Shown: piece by piece, positions 54,020-63,280 of the stretch
Numbering within the stretch: the first letter of the stretch is position 1
Layout: every line of letters begins with the position of its first letter
Source of the DNA: an uncultured beta proteobacterium
Lineage (GTDB): Bacteria; Pseudomonadota; Gammaproteobacteria; Burkholderiales; Burkholderiaceae
Assembly (NCBI GenBank): GCA_903821995.1
Contig: CAIJNI010000031.1
Location: 22,104-86,103, forward strand
DNA length: 64,000 bases
Reading direction: 5' to 3'
The notes under the pieces: model-generated
What the model was told of the DNA's origin: nothing
Database searches by the model: none
What the model saw: the letters and a program-made list of their open reading frames with translations, nothing else
Made by a program: the position numbers and the translations under genes

Positions 54020-55081
54020 ATGAAAAACTTTTTTTGTAATTGTCAGAATCATGATGTTGGTTCGATCGAATCAAGACGTGGCTTTTTAAGTGGGGCAGCA
54101 GTTCTTGGAGCTTCCACATTGCTCCCTAGTTTTTCTAGCTTAGCTGCAGACAAGCCGCATCGTATTGATATTCATCACCATGTTATTCCTCCTAGTTATG
54201 CGGCATTTCTAGATAGTAAGGGCATTAAAGGAACTCCGAAATGGACTGCACAAATGTCTCTCGAGGACATGGATAAAAATGGGATTGCAACTTCTATTGT
54301 GGCTCTGATGCAACCGGGTGCTTATTTTAAAGATATTGAAACAGATCGAAGATTGGCTCGTGAAGCGAATGAATATTCTGCGCAAATGGGCCGTGACTAT
54401 CCTGGACGTTTTGGTTCTTTTGCAACCTTGCCTCTCATGGATACAGAGGGGAGTCTAAAAGAAATAGAGTATGCGTTTGACACCTTAAAAGCTGACGGTA
54501 TTGGTCTCATGACCAGTTACGGAATGAAATACCTTGGGGATCAACAATTTTGGCCGATTTGGGAAGAATTAAATCGTCGCAAGGCTACAATTTATGTGCA
54601 CCCATTACTTGCAGAATGCTGTAAGAATCCATTACCTTGGTTAGCGCCGTCTGCAATTGAGTTTGCGACAGACACAACAAGGACCATTGCCAGTATGTTG
54701 TTTGGCGGAGCCGCTCATAAATTCCCTGATATTAATTGGATCTGGTCACATAGTGGCGGGACTATGCCATTTCTGTGGAGTCGTTTTACGCGCCAAGAGT
54801 TTGACATGGGAGCTAAAGCTAAAGAAGTTTTACCCAATGGTGTGTTGGCTCAAGTAAGGCGTTTTTATTACGACACTGCGCAGGGGCATCATGAAGGTGC
54901 TATTTATGCTCTAAGGCAATTAATACCCACATCGCAAATATTATTTGGTAGTGATTTTCCTTACCGCAATGCCATTGATGTGGTTGATGGTTTAGCGGCA
55001 CGGAATTTTACTAAGGCTGAATTATTTGCGATTGAACGAGGTAATGCGTTACGAATTATGCCTAAGTTAAAAACCAGTTAA
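54020..55081 (+). CDS. Tat-exported amidohydrolase_2 (ACMSD-like) metal enzyme
   Basis: Metal-dependent hydrolase or decarboxylase of 353 residues. A twin-arginine leader (SRRGFLSGAAVL) opens the protein. The barrel then shows the first-strand metal motif DIHHHVIPP, His in YVHP, His in WSHSGG and the Asp of FGSDFPY, the pattern of the ACMSD/resorcylate decarboxylase group. The ATG at 54020 has GGAG eight bases upstream; the GTG at 54008 is less likely. It probably acts in the periplasm together with the neighbouring esterase. Confidence 0.87.
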   Translation: MKNFFCNCQNHDVGSIESRRGFLSGAAVLGASTLLPSFSSLAADKPHRIDIHHHVIPPSYAAFLDSKGIKGTPKWTAQMSLEDMDKNGIATSIVALMQPGAYFKDIETDRRLAREANEYSAQMGRDYPGRFGSFATLPLMDTEGSLKEIEYAFDTLKADGIGLMTSYGMKYLGDQQFWPIWEELNRRKATIYVHPLLAECCKNPLPWLAPSAIEFATDTTRTIASMLFGGAAHKFPDINWIWSHSGGTMPFLWSRFTRQEFDMGAKAKEVLPNGVLAQVRRFYYDTAQGHHEGAIYALRQLIPTSQILFGSDFPYRNAIDVVDGLAARNFTKAELFAIERGNALRIMPKLKTS

Positions 55082-55093
55082 CCCAATATTTTC

Positions 55094-56248
55094 ATGTCAA
55101 ATAATTTAGAAGCAATACCATTCCCTATAGGATTTAAGGTTTTTGAATCTGCTTATCCAAACGTATTAGTCAATAAAGCTGATGGAATAACGACTGTAAA
55201 AGTAGAAGCAAGACAAATGGCTCATCATCAAAAAGAGGCCATCACAACAGAGGGAATTGAAGGCGATATTTGGCGTACTGCATCTGATGAAGGGGTACAT
55301 CTTAAGGGGACAGACCTTGCCCCGTTCCCACTAGGCTATTTTAATGCGGGTTTGTAAGGTGATTTATTTCAATCCATGTTACTTCTTGCTAGTCAAAGAA
55401 ATCTAGAAATTAGTGCTATTAAAATTAAACTGATTAATCACTATTGGCTCACAGGATCTTTTGTTTTAGGGACCGGTCACGGACATGCTGAGGCTCCAGA
55501 TATCGATATAGAAATAGATAGTCTTGCACCTCAGAATGAGCTTAAAGAGTTAGTGAATGATGCCATTCGATTTTCACCTGCTATGGATTTTCTGAAACGT
55601 AAATTAAAAAATACGTTTGCAATTTATATTAATGGTCGACGTCGACAAGTTGTTGGTTTAAGAGATTCCGATGAAATGAATGCTGCTGATCCATTTTTGA
55701 CGTATCCTAAAATGCCAATTCCTTGTTTGCCGAATCCTCCAATAGATCTGATTCAAAAGCTTCCAAGTAAAGTAGATGGTGAGCCAATGCTTGCTCCTCC
55801 AAGTACGAACACAAAAATTATGCGTGATATCTATGGAGTCGGAATCTGGCAAAAGGGTATGCCATTTGCTGAAATTGATACATGGTTAGGGTTGCCTGGC
55901 GCAAGTCACTTTAGTTTTAAAACTGCGGTTAATTCTGATCAGTCTTATCCAACAGGTCTTACTTTGATTGCGAGTGGAGTAACTTATTGCTTTATGACTC
56001 AATTATCTCGTTACATCGAAAATATGAAAATGCCCATCGATGGTATCCGTGTGTTTCAGACCAATCAGTTTGGGATAGAAGGCAATTTAGGACGATCCTT
56101 TGCGCTTGATACGCATTTATATCTTAATGGAACAGCTGATGATGAAACATGTACTAAGTTATTACAAATATCTGAGCGTACTTGTTATCTTCATGCAACT
56201 GCTATAGATACTTTAGAGCCAAAAGTGACCATTAAATTCCATCATTAA
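55094..56248 (+). pseudogene. OsmC family gene interrupted by an in-frame TAA
   Basis: One reading frame runs from the ATG at 55094 to the natural stop at 56248, broken only by TAA at 55355-55357. The first part (87 residues) ends LGYFNAGL; after the stop the same frame continues GDLFQSMLLLASQRNLEIS, the central helix of an OsmC domain, and then a long second half (about 290 residues) with a second, related segment. Translated together it would be a 384-residue OsmC-like protein. The ATG at 55376 has no suitable ribosome binding site (AAGG is 16 bases away). It is probably a pseudogene or a sequencing artefact. Confidence 0.8.
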
Positions 56249-56283
56249 AATTCATCATCTAATAAAATAAACAAAAGGAAAAT

Positions 56284-57252
56284 ATGAGATATTTGGTTAA
56301 GACTTATCTGTTTGTATCTTTAGCATTACTGCAGTGTGTTATGTGTTATGCCCAAACGACAGCCTATCCTAATAGGCCCATAACAGTTGTCATTCCAATG
56401 GGTGCTGGCGGTACATCTGATACTTTGGGGCGTATGGTTGCTCCTGCGTTAAGTGAAATTTTAGGTCAGCCCGTTATTATCGAAAATCGTCCAGGAGTCA
56501 ATGGTCTTATTGGAGAAGAATATTTCACTAAAGTCAAGCCAGATGGTTACACCATTATGCTGGGCTCGACATCAGCTTCAAATAACCTTTGGCTTCATAA
56601 CTTAAGTTATGACCCTCGAAAAGCGTTTGTGCCTGTTTCTCTGATGACGACTTTACCTTTAGCTTTGATTGTTAATAATAAAACTGGTGCTAAATCAGTA
56701 AAAGAATTTATTGATTATGTTAAAAAATCTCCTGTTCCTATTAATTACGCCCATTGGGGAGATGGTAGTGTCTCTCATCTCAATTCCGAGTCTTTAAAAA
56801 TTGAGGCTGGTATAAATATGAATGCGATTCCCTATAAGACGTCTCCACAAGTTCTCAATGACACCATTAGTGGGCAAGTTGAGGCCTCTTTTGTGGGGAC
56901 CATTGTCGCAGCACAGCATATTAATGGCGGTAAAATTCAAGTGTTAGGAGTGACATCTTCTGCCCGGACGATGGTTCTGCCGCAAGTGCCTACGATGGCT
57001 GAAGCTGGATTTCCGAGAGTTGATATTGAGTCATGGTTTGGTATGTTTGTGTCTCAAGGTACCCCTGATAATATAAAAAATCAAATCAATCAGGCGCTTG
57101 TTAAGATTCTGCAACAAAATGAGATCAAGGCCAAGCTTGAAGCGCAAGGATTTCGGGTTATTGGAAATACTCCCGAGCAATTTAGTCAGTTTTATTTAAA
57201 AGATATTGAAAAGAACGGCAAAGTGATTAAAGCTTTAAACCTTGCTAAATAA
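56284..57252 (+). CDS. Bug/TctC family substrate-binding protein
   Basis: Exported binding protein of 322 residues. The signal peptide ends near CYAQT; YPNRPITVVIPMGAGGTSDTLGR, VIIENRPGVNGLIGEEYF and NAIPYKTSPQ follow. The second binding loop differs from PYKG (Thr in place of Gly), as if for another ligand. It follows the interrupted OsmC gene by 35 bases and is convergent with the enolase-superfamily gene (2-bp gap). Confidence 0.88.
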   Translation: MRYLVKTYLFVSLALLQCVMCYAQTTAYPNRPITVVIPMGAGGTSDTLGRMVAPALSEILGQPVIIENRPGVNGLIGEEYFTKVKPDGYTIMLGSTSASNNLWLHNLSYDPRKAFVPVSLMTTLPLALIVNNKTGAKSVKEFIDYVKKSPVPINYAHWGDGSVSHLNSESLKIEAGINMNAIPYKTSPQVLNDTISGQVEASFVGTIVAAQHINGGKIQVLGVTSSARTMVLPQVPTMAEAGFPRVDIESWFGMFVSQGTPDNIKNQINQALVKILQQNEIKAKLEAQGFRVIGNTPEQFSQFYLKDIEKNGKVIKALNLAK

Positions 57253-57254
57253 GC

Positions 57255-58421
57255 TTATTCAAAAATACTTTGCATGACCTTATACAGTTCTTGTTGACCT
57301 TCAAATCCAATTCCTGGCCTATCTGATAAATTGATGGAGCCGTTTTCAAGAACGGCGTCATCAGCAAAACCTGCAAATATTCCAAAGACGCCAGGATAAG
57401 CTTCGCATCCTCCTAAGCCAAATCCAGCAACAATGGCTAATGTCATTTGATTGCCACCATGAGGGAATACAGAATGACGTCCCCATCCACGTGCTTTAAT
57501 CATTTCTAAAGTGCGAGAGAACTGCACAATGCCATATGATTGGGGGACATCAATTTGAATAATGTCACGATCAGATCGTAACTTTCCAAACAAAATAAGA
57601 TTATTGATATCTTGTGTAGAAAATAGATTTTCGCCAGTTGCTATTGGAGAATTATAGAATCCAGTGAGCTCATCGAGTAAAGCGTAGTCGAGAGGATCGG
57701 TAGGTTCTTCCATCCAGCGAAGGCCGTATGGTGCGAGTGCTTTGGCATACTTAAGCGAATTTTCACGATTCCACGCCGCATTTGCATCTACAGCGAGTGA
57801 GTTTGCTGAACCCATGGCTTTGATTGCTGCTTCAAGTCGGGCGATGTCTTCTTGCAAGGGGGCGCCTCCGACCTTGATTTTCATCATGTTATAGCCCTCA
57901 TCTTGGCGAGACTTAATCTCATCCAATAATTCAGGAATCCCTTTACCAGGTGCGTACCAGCCACCACCTACATAGCAGGGGACCTTAGTTGGAATTTTGC
58001 CTTCATTAAAGCGATTAGCCAGACTGGCGTATAGCGGTAATCCTTCAATTTTAGCGACTGCGTCCCATAGTGCTACTTCGATAGTACCAATGGGTACTGA
58101 GCGCTCTGTATGTCCACCTGGTTTTTCGCGAATCATCATACAGGCGAGCACCTTAGCTGGATCAAAGTTGTCTCCGGCAGCGTTTAACAAAGAATCTGGA
58201 TCTGCTTTTAAAACTCTTGGGATAAGACGCTTACGCATCGTATCGCCACAAGCATATCTTCCTGTCGAGTTAAAGGCATAACCCATGACAGGTTTACCAT
58301 CGCGGATGACATCCGTTTTAATGGCTACGATTGATGTTGTCATTTCACTGAAGTCAAAAATTGAATTTCTGAGTGTTGACTTAATTGGAACGCTAATTTC
58401 TCGAATATCAACAATTTTCAA
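57255..58421 (-). CDS. enolase superfamily, mandelate racemase subgroup
   Basis: Acid-sugar dehydratase or racemase type enzyme of 388 residues. Key residues are the KxK base pair in MMKIKVGG, the metal ligands Asp in AVDANAAW, Glu in WMEEP and Glu in ATGENLF, and an Asp-His dyad (DIIQIDVPQ and FPHGG), as in mandelate racemase relatives. A TTG start at 58421 follows GGGGAG (58428-58433) by six bases and gives the family N-terminus LKIVDIREI; the ATG at 58478 would add 19 hydrophobic residues. The substrate is unknown. Confidence 0.87.
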   Translation of the reverse strand: MKIVDIREISVPIKSTLRNSIFDFSEMTTSIVAIKTDVIRDGKPVMGYAFNSTGRYACGDTMRKRLIPRVLKADPDSLLNAAGDNFDPAKVLACMMIREKPGGHTERSVPIGTIEVALWDAVAKIEGLPLYASLANRFNEGKIPTKVPCYVGGGWYAPGKGIPELLDEIKSRQDEGYNMMKIKVGGAPLQEDIARLEAAIKAMGSANSLAVDANAAWNRENSLKYAKALAPYGLRWMEEPTDPLDYALLDELTGFYNSPIATGENLFSTQDINNLILFGKLRSDRDIIQIDVPQSYGIVQFSRTLEMIKARGWGRHSVFPHGGNQMTLAIVAGFGLGGCEAYPGVFGIFAGFADDAVLENGSINLSDRPGIGFEGQQELYKVMQSIFE

Positions 58422-58566
58422 AGCTGTCTCCCCGTTAGATTTTTTATTTAAACAGATGATTAATATAATGACCATCATATCGTAATTGAGGCAAGATATA
58501 AAGTCCTGACAATGCTATGATTTGAAGAAGTTGGACAAATTCAAATAATTAAAGAGGCATGAAACC

Positions 58567-59562
58567 ATGGCGAATCGTCGATATCTAAGTAGACGTATAC
58601 AAAGCGTCTTTATTTGTTTAAGTTCTTTTCTTGGTATTTGCTTGCCACTCATCACGCATGCTGATGTTTGGCCTAATAAACCAATTACCATTGTGGTGCC
58701 ATTTCCTGCCGGAGGTGCTACTGATGTATTAGCTAGGGCAGTTGCAACCCGTTTATCTCCAGCACTAGGTCAATCTGTTGTAATTGATTACAAGCCAGGT
58801 GCTGGTGCAACTCTGGGTGCAGCCATAGTAGCAAAAGCACCATCTGATGGTTACACCCTTATGATGGGTGCAGTGCATCACACCATAGCGACCAGTGTGT
58901 ATAAAAATTTGAGCTATGACTTTCAAAAAGATTTTTCTCCAATTACAGTGGTTGCTTTTGTAACCATGTTGCAAACTGTTAATTCACAGTCTTCGATCAT
59001 GAATCTGAAAGATTTTGTTAATCAAGCTAAGAAAGAACCAGGCCACTTCAGTTATGGCTCCAATGGCAATGGTACATCTCAACATTTAATTGGTACTCAG
59101 TTTCAAATCTTGACAGGAACAGAATTGCTACATGTGCCTTATAAAGGGAGTGCTCCCTTGACAACGGCTCTTCTAGGCGGAGAAATCGATACCTCCTTCG
59201 ATTCTGTGACCACTTTGCAGCCTCATGTGAGGAGTGGTAAATTGCGTCCTTTAGCTGTGATCGGAGAAAAAAGATCGACACGGCTTCCAGACGTGCCTAC
59301 ATTTAAAGAAGCTGGATACCCGGGAATCAATGTGGGCACTTGGTTTGGACTTCTTGCGCCAAAAAATACCCCTAAAGAGATCATTAATCGTCTTAATCAA
59401 GAGCTTGTAAAAATAATACATTCCCCCGATTTTTTAAAGCAAATGGATGAATTAGGAATCGATGCTGTTGGAAACTCTCCGGAAGAGATGGTAATTCAAA
59501 TTAAAGAAGAGACCGAACGATTTGGGCAATTGGTAAAAATTGGAAAGATTACTGTTAACTAA
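58567..59562 (+). CDS. Bug/TctC family substrate-binding protein
   Basis: Exported binding protein of 331 residues. The leader ends near THADV; WPNKPITIVVPFPAGGATDVLAR, VIDYKPGAGATLGAAIV and LHVPYKGSAPL are canonical. It is followed after 32 bases by another Bug gene, so two binding proteins are made from one transcript, divergent from the enolase-superfamily gene. Confidence 0.88.
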   Translation: MANRRYLSRRIQSVFICLSSFLGICLPLITHADVWPNKPITIVVPFPAGGATDVLARAVATRLSPALGQSVVIDYKPGAGATLGAAIVAKAPSDGYTLMMGAVHHTIATSVYKNLSYDFQKDFSPITVVAFVTMLQTVNSQSSIMNLKDFVNQAKKEPGHFSYGSNGNGTSQHLIGTQFQILTGTELLHVPYKGSAPLTTALLGGEIDTSFDSVTTLQPHVRSGKLRPLAVIGEKRSTRLPDVPTFKEAGYPGINVGTWFGLLAPKNTPKEIINRLNQELVKIIHSPDFLKQMDELGIDAVGNSPEEMVIQIKEETERFGQLVKIGKITVN

Positions 59563-59594
59563 ATTGGTTTTTAATAAAGATTGAGAGATAAAGA

Positions 59595-60569
59595 ATGATA
59601 AATTTAAAACGTACGATATTTTTTGTTGTGATGATTTTTGGCGTAGGTATTCATCTTGTGGGGTTGGCTCAAACTTATCCTACCAAAACCATAAAGATTG
59701 TTGTGCCATTTGCTCCAGGTGGGCCTTCAGACATTATTGCTCGCATTTTGAGTCAAAAATTAAGTGAGAACTTAAATACTCCTGTTATTGTTGAAAACAA
59801 ACCTGGTGCTGGTGCCAATATTGGCATGGTTCAAGTGGCTAGATCTGCTCCTGATGGCTACACACTTTTGCTAGTCAGTAGCTCTTTTGTCATTAACCCG
59901 TCTTTGTATGATAAGCCAGGATATGACGCACTGAAAGATTTTACGGCAGTAGCACTCCCTGTAACCTCGCCGAATATTTTGGTTGGTAATCCTGGATTTG
60001 CTGCTAAGAATGTAAAAGAACTATTAGAGTTAATTAAAGCTAATCCTGGTAAATATGATTACGCATCACCAGGGGCTGGTACGGGGCCACATTTGAGTAT
60101 GGAGTTACTTAAATTAAAACTAGGACTAGATATTAAACACATTCCGTACAATGGTGGCGGTCCAGCACTTCAAGCGGTTCTTGGGAATCAAGTTCCTATT
60201 GGGTTTTCAGCGTTACCACCGGCAGTTCAACAAATTAAAGCTGGAAAGTTAATTGGTTTAGCCTTATCCAGTGCAGAACACTTTCCGCTCATGCCTGAAA
60301 TTCCAACGCTGATTGATGCTGGGGTAAAAGATTTTGAGGGGGATACGATGCAATTTATTATGGCGCCTCAAGGCACGCCCTCAGACATTGTTAAAAAACT
60401 CAATACAGAAATAAGTAATATTGTTTCCACTAAAGAAATACAGGAAAAGCTATCGAGTATGGGTTACTTTATTTATACACATGATACAAAGAAGACGGAC
60501 CAGATTATACGGTCCGAGTTAAATAAGTGGCAAAAAGTAGTTCAGGCTGGAAATATTAAACCTGACTAA
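59595..60569 (+). CDS. Bug/TctC family substrate-binding protein
   Basis: Exported binding protein of 324 residues. The leader ends near GLAQT; YPTKTIKIVVPFAPGGPSDIIAR, VIVENKPGAGANIGMVQVAR and KHIPYNGGGP follow (Asn where others have Lys in PYKG). It is the second of two tandem Bug genes and is convergent with a third at 60579 (9-bp gap). Confidence 0.88.
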   Translation: MINLKRTIFFVVMIFGVGIHLVGLAQTYPTKTIKIVVPFAPGGPSDIIARILSQKLSENLNTPVIVENKPGAGANIGMVQVARSAPDGYTLLLVSSSFVINPSLYDKPGYDALKDFTAVALPVTSPNILVGNPGFAAKNVKELLELIKANPGKYDYASPGAGTGPHLSMELLKLKLGLDIKHIPYNGGGPALQAVLGNQVPIGFSALPPAVQQIKAGKLIGLALSSAEHFPLMPEIPTLIDAGVKDFEGDTMQFIMAPQGTPSDIVKKLNTEISNIVSTKEIQEKLSSMGYFIYTHDTKKTDQIIRSELNKWQKVVQAGNIKPD

Positions 60570-60578
60570 TAGGAGTCC

Positions 60579-61583
60579 CTATAATTTTCGATACAGTCCG
60601 AGGGATTTGACCAGTTCCTCATAATGAGCAAAATCAACTTTAAAAATTTCCGCATACTCTGCTTGGGTTTTTGTAGAGCCAAATAAACCTAGTCCAGGTA
60701 AGCGAGCTTGAAATTCAGGTTCTAGCATTGCTTGATTAAATAGGGCGTTTAATTTATTGGCGATGACTAATGGAGTCTTTGCGGGCGCTGCAAAACCATA
60801 CCAACCACCAGCTTGAAATCCTGGGATAACTTCCGCAATAGCAGGCACATTGGGATACTGTTCAATGCGAGTTCGATGTGTGACAGCAGCGACTCGAATT
60901 TGATTGCCCTGGATAAATGGCAGAAGACCGGTATTACCATCGACGCCAGCCATAATTTCTCCAGCCGCTAAATCTGTCCCCATTTGAGTTGATCCCTTGT
61001 AAGGAACGTGTGTATAGGTAATGTTTGCTTTGCGTCTGAAATCTTCAAACCATAGATGAGGGAATCCTCCTTCACCATTGGTACCTACTGTTAACTTACC
61101 AGGATTTGCTTTAGACCATGAAATCAATCCTTGCAAATCGTTAAATGGAGTTTTAGTGCTAATGACGAGGACGTTGTAATTCCATGCTGTAACGGCAATA
61201 GGTACAAAGTCTTTGATTGGATCATAAGGGCAATCTTTGATTGTATTTGGTTGAACCATCAAGGTGCCACTTTGAACGCCTCCTAGTGTATAGCCATCTG
61301 GATTTGCTCTAGCGATGTTAAGCGTTCCAATACGACCAGCAGCACCAGCTGTATTTTCAATTGTGACAGTTTGACCAATGAGGGCGCTGAGCCTAGGTTG
61401 AAGAAGTCGAGCAATGACGTCGAGTGCATTTCCTGGAGGAAATGGAATAATTAACCGAATGGGTTTTGCAAGAGGCCAAGGGGTTTCTGAGAAGACTTCC
61501 GGAGCAGAAGCAAAAAGACCACCTGCTAAACTGGTTTTAATAAAATTACGTTTTGAAGTAGAAATTAGTTTGTTTGATTTCAA
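60579..61583 (-). CDS. Bug/TctC family substrate-binding protein with Tat-like leader
   Basis: Binding protein of 334 residues whose leader reads SKRNFIKTSLAGGLFA, a twin-arginine-like signal with Lys-Arg, in place of the Sec signals of most Bug paralogues here. PIRLIIPFPPGNALDVIARL, VTIENTAGAAGRIGTLNIAR and THVPYKGSTQ form the binding loops. It lies 48 bases downstream of the maiA-like gene on the same strand. Export in folded form is possible. Confidence 0.87.
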   Translation of the reverse strand: MKSNKLISTSKRNFIKTSLAGGLFASAPEVFSETPWPLAKPIRLIIPFPPGNALDVIARLLQPRLSALIGQTVTIENTAGAAGRIGTLNIARANPDGYTLGGVQSGTLMVQPNTIKDCPYDPIKDFVPIAVTAWNYNVLVISTKTPFNDLQGLISWSKANPGKLTVGTNGEGGFPHLWFEDFRRKANITYTHVPYKGSTQMGTDLAAGEIMAGVDGNTGLLPFIQGNQIRVAAVTHRTRIEQYPNVPAIAEVIPGFQAGGWYGFAAPAKTPLVIANKLNALFNQAMLEPEFQARLPGLGLFGSTKTQAEYAEIFKVDFAHYEELVKSLGLYRKL

Positions 61584-61631
61584 CTTTTGCCCCTCATGAA
61601 TTTGATGATGAATAGGTTAATTGATTAAAAA

Positions 61632-62285
61632 CTAGCTTAATTGGGGTGCTCCAGGTTGTTTTAAAGGATGCGCTTTACCGATTGACTCAATCGCTAAGAC
61701 CTGATCAACAATAGCAATCAAGGTTGGAGCTTGGGTTAGATCTGCTTTAAAAATTCTAGCGCCAACAACGTGAGATGCAAGTGCCAAATCGGCAAATGTT
61801 ATTTGATCGCCAAGAGAAAATTTTCCAAAGAGTTTTTCATTCACCAGACGTTCTTCAATTGCTTGAGATCCCAAATTGAGCCAGTGTTGTGCCCACGCTG
61901 TTTGACTATTCTCATCTTGACCAAAGGTTTTACCTAAATAATTACGAACTCTAGGAACAACAAGTGGATGGGTATCAGCGATGGTGATTTGGGAGATAGA
62001 ACGAACGTATGCTTGTTGATAGGGATCTTGTGGTAATAATGGGTTATTCGGCCATATTTGGTTAATATACTCAAGGATTGCGAGTGATTGGGTAATGTGT
62101 TTACCGTCATGATCTAAAAGAGGTATGACATGTTGTGGGTTAAGCTCATGGTAGCTTGCCGAGAATTGATCGCCCTTGGCGAGGTCAATAATTTTTTCTT
62201 CAAATGCTACACCTTTGTAGTTAAGCGCTGCTCTGACTCTAAATGCTGCTAATGAACGCCAAAAACCATATAGTGTGACTGCCAT
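61632..62285 (-). CDS. maiA: maleylacetoacetate isomerase / zeta-class GST
   Basis: Glutathione-dependent cis-trans isomerase of 217 residues, acting on maleylacetoacetate or maleylpyruvate from aromatic ring cleavage. The zeta-class opening YGFWRSLAAFRVRAALNYKGV has Ser-Leu where the class usually has Ser-Ser. NPQHVIPLLDHDG and QSLAILEYI bind glutathione; DTHPLVVPRVRNYL is class-typical. No ring-cleavage dioxygenase or hydrolase gene is in the window. It is divergent from a hydrolase gene. Confidence 0.85.
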   Translation of the reverse strand: MAVTLYGFWRSLAAFRVRAALNYKGVAFEEKIIDLAKGDQFSASYHELNPQHVIPLLDHDGKHITQSLAILEYINQIWPNNPLLPQDPYQQAYVRSISQITIADTHPLVVPRVRNYLGKTFGQDENSQTAWAQHWLNLGSQAIEERLVNEKLFGKFSLGDQITFADLALASHVVGARIFKADLTQAPTLIAIVDQVLAIESIGKAHPLKQPGAPQLS

Positions 62286-62315
62286 GATGTATCTCCATTA
62301 TTTTTTATATATTGA

Positions 62316-62339
62316 TATTAACGCATACTCACGTTAATA
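62316..62339. promoter_or_regulatory. 8-bp inverted repeat in the maiA/hydrolase divergent region
   Basis: TATTAACG (62316-62323) and CGTTAATA (62332-62339) are perfect inverted arms separated by eight bases. The position, about 30 bases before the maiA start and 63 before the hydrolase ATG, suits a shared operator. Confidence 0.4.
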
Positions 62340-62402
62340 CTAATAGGTATTTTCTTAAATTGTTTTAATCTTAACAACTTATTAAATAATTTTACATAAC
62401 TA

Positions 62403-63227
62403 ATGAAAACCGAGTTGATTTCCATTGCAACACCGACTACTCCTCTAGATGGATTGTGGTATCAACCAGATCATCAAGCTCCTAAGGGAGCTGTTTTACT
62501 ATTTCATGGTAATACTATGAATTTTTACACGGGGGCATTGCGGTTCTTGCCTCCTTTATTAACTGACATGGGCTTTGCTTGCTTAGCCTTTAATCGTCGT
62601 GGTCATGATATCTTAGCCATCCGAAATAGCCGCGCTACTGAAGGAGCCGCTCATCAGACCATTGCAGAATCCATTGAAGATAACGAATTAGCTGCTCAAT
62701 GGGTTGGTCTTAAAGGATTTACTCATCCTCTTGTGATTGGTCACAGTAACGGTGGCATGCTAGCCGTAGTCCATGTGGCCAATCATCCGCAAACACCAGC
62801 ATTAGCTTTGTTATCTGCTCATGGGGGCGGTAAAGATATATTGAAGAATATGAGTATTGGTGGATTATTAGCTCAGGATCGGCTTGTGGAGTTTAGCTCT
62901 TTAGCTAGAGAAATGGTCAAGGATGGACGTGGCGAAGAACTTATGCTGTGTCCTGGTTGGTGGTATGTTATTACTGCTAAAACTTTTGTCAATTGGATTG
63001 ATGACGTTCCTAATATTTTAGAATTAGCTCCCAATATTAAATGTCCCGTCTTATATATCCGAGGAGATCTAGAAAGGGCAGAGAGTTACCCTGCAGAAGA
63101 GTTTAAGAAGAGATCTTATGGGCCTACGACTATAAAAATTTTGACAGAATGTGATCATTTCTATAACCATAGAGAAGAGGCTGTGATAGAAAGTGTTAGA
63201 GATTGGTTAAAACAAGTTCATCATTAA
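62403..63227 (+). CDS. alpha/beta hydrolase
   Basis: Cytoplasmic hydrolase of 274 residues with a complete triad: oxyanion FHGN, nucleophile Ser in VIGHSNGG, an acid near YIRGDLERAE and His in TECDHFYNH. It is closest in pattern to lysophospholipase/BAAT-like or bacterial acylester hydrolases. No ribosome binding site is visible before the ATG. It is divergent from the maiA-like gene and 53 bases before a LivK-like gene. Confidence 0.86.
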   Translation: MKTELISIATPTTPLDGLWYQPDHQAPKGAVLLFHGNTMNFYTGALRFLPPLLTDMGFACLAFNRRGHDILAIRNSRATEGAAHQTIAESIEDNELAAQWVGLKGFTHPLVIGHSNGGMLAVVHVANHPQTPALALLSAHGGGKDILKNMSIGGLLAQDRLVEFSSLAREMVKDGRGEELMLCPGWWYVITAKTFVNWIDDVPNILELAPNIKCPVLYIRGDLERAESYPAEEFKKRSYGPTTIKILTECDHFYNHREEAVIESVRDWLKQVHH

Positions 63228-63280
63228 TTGCTTTAATTACTATTCAATAGATGTCGATTGCCTACAACTAAAGGAGACTT

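Noticed and set aside
48072..55357. Genetic code change or selenocysteine explaining the two in-frame TAA codons
   Set aside because: TAA is used as the normal stop of many genes here, and TAA does not encode selenocysteine; mutation or sequencing error is simpler.
55376..56248. Separate intact gene for the second half of the OsmC protein
   Set aside because: The ATG has no ribosome binding site at useful distance and the frame is continuous with the first half, so an interrupted single gene is the better reading.
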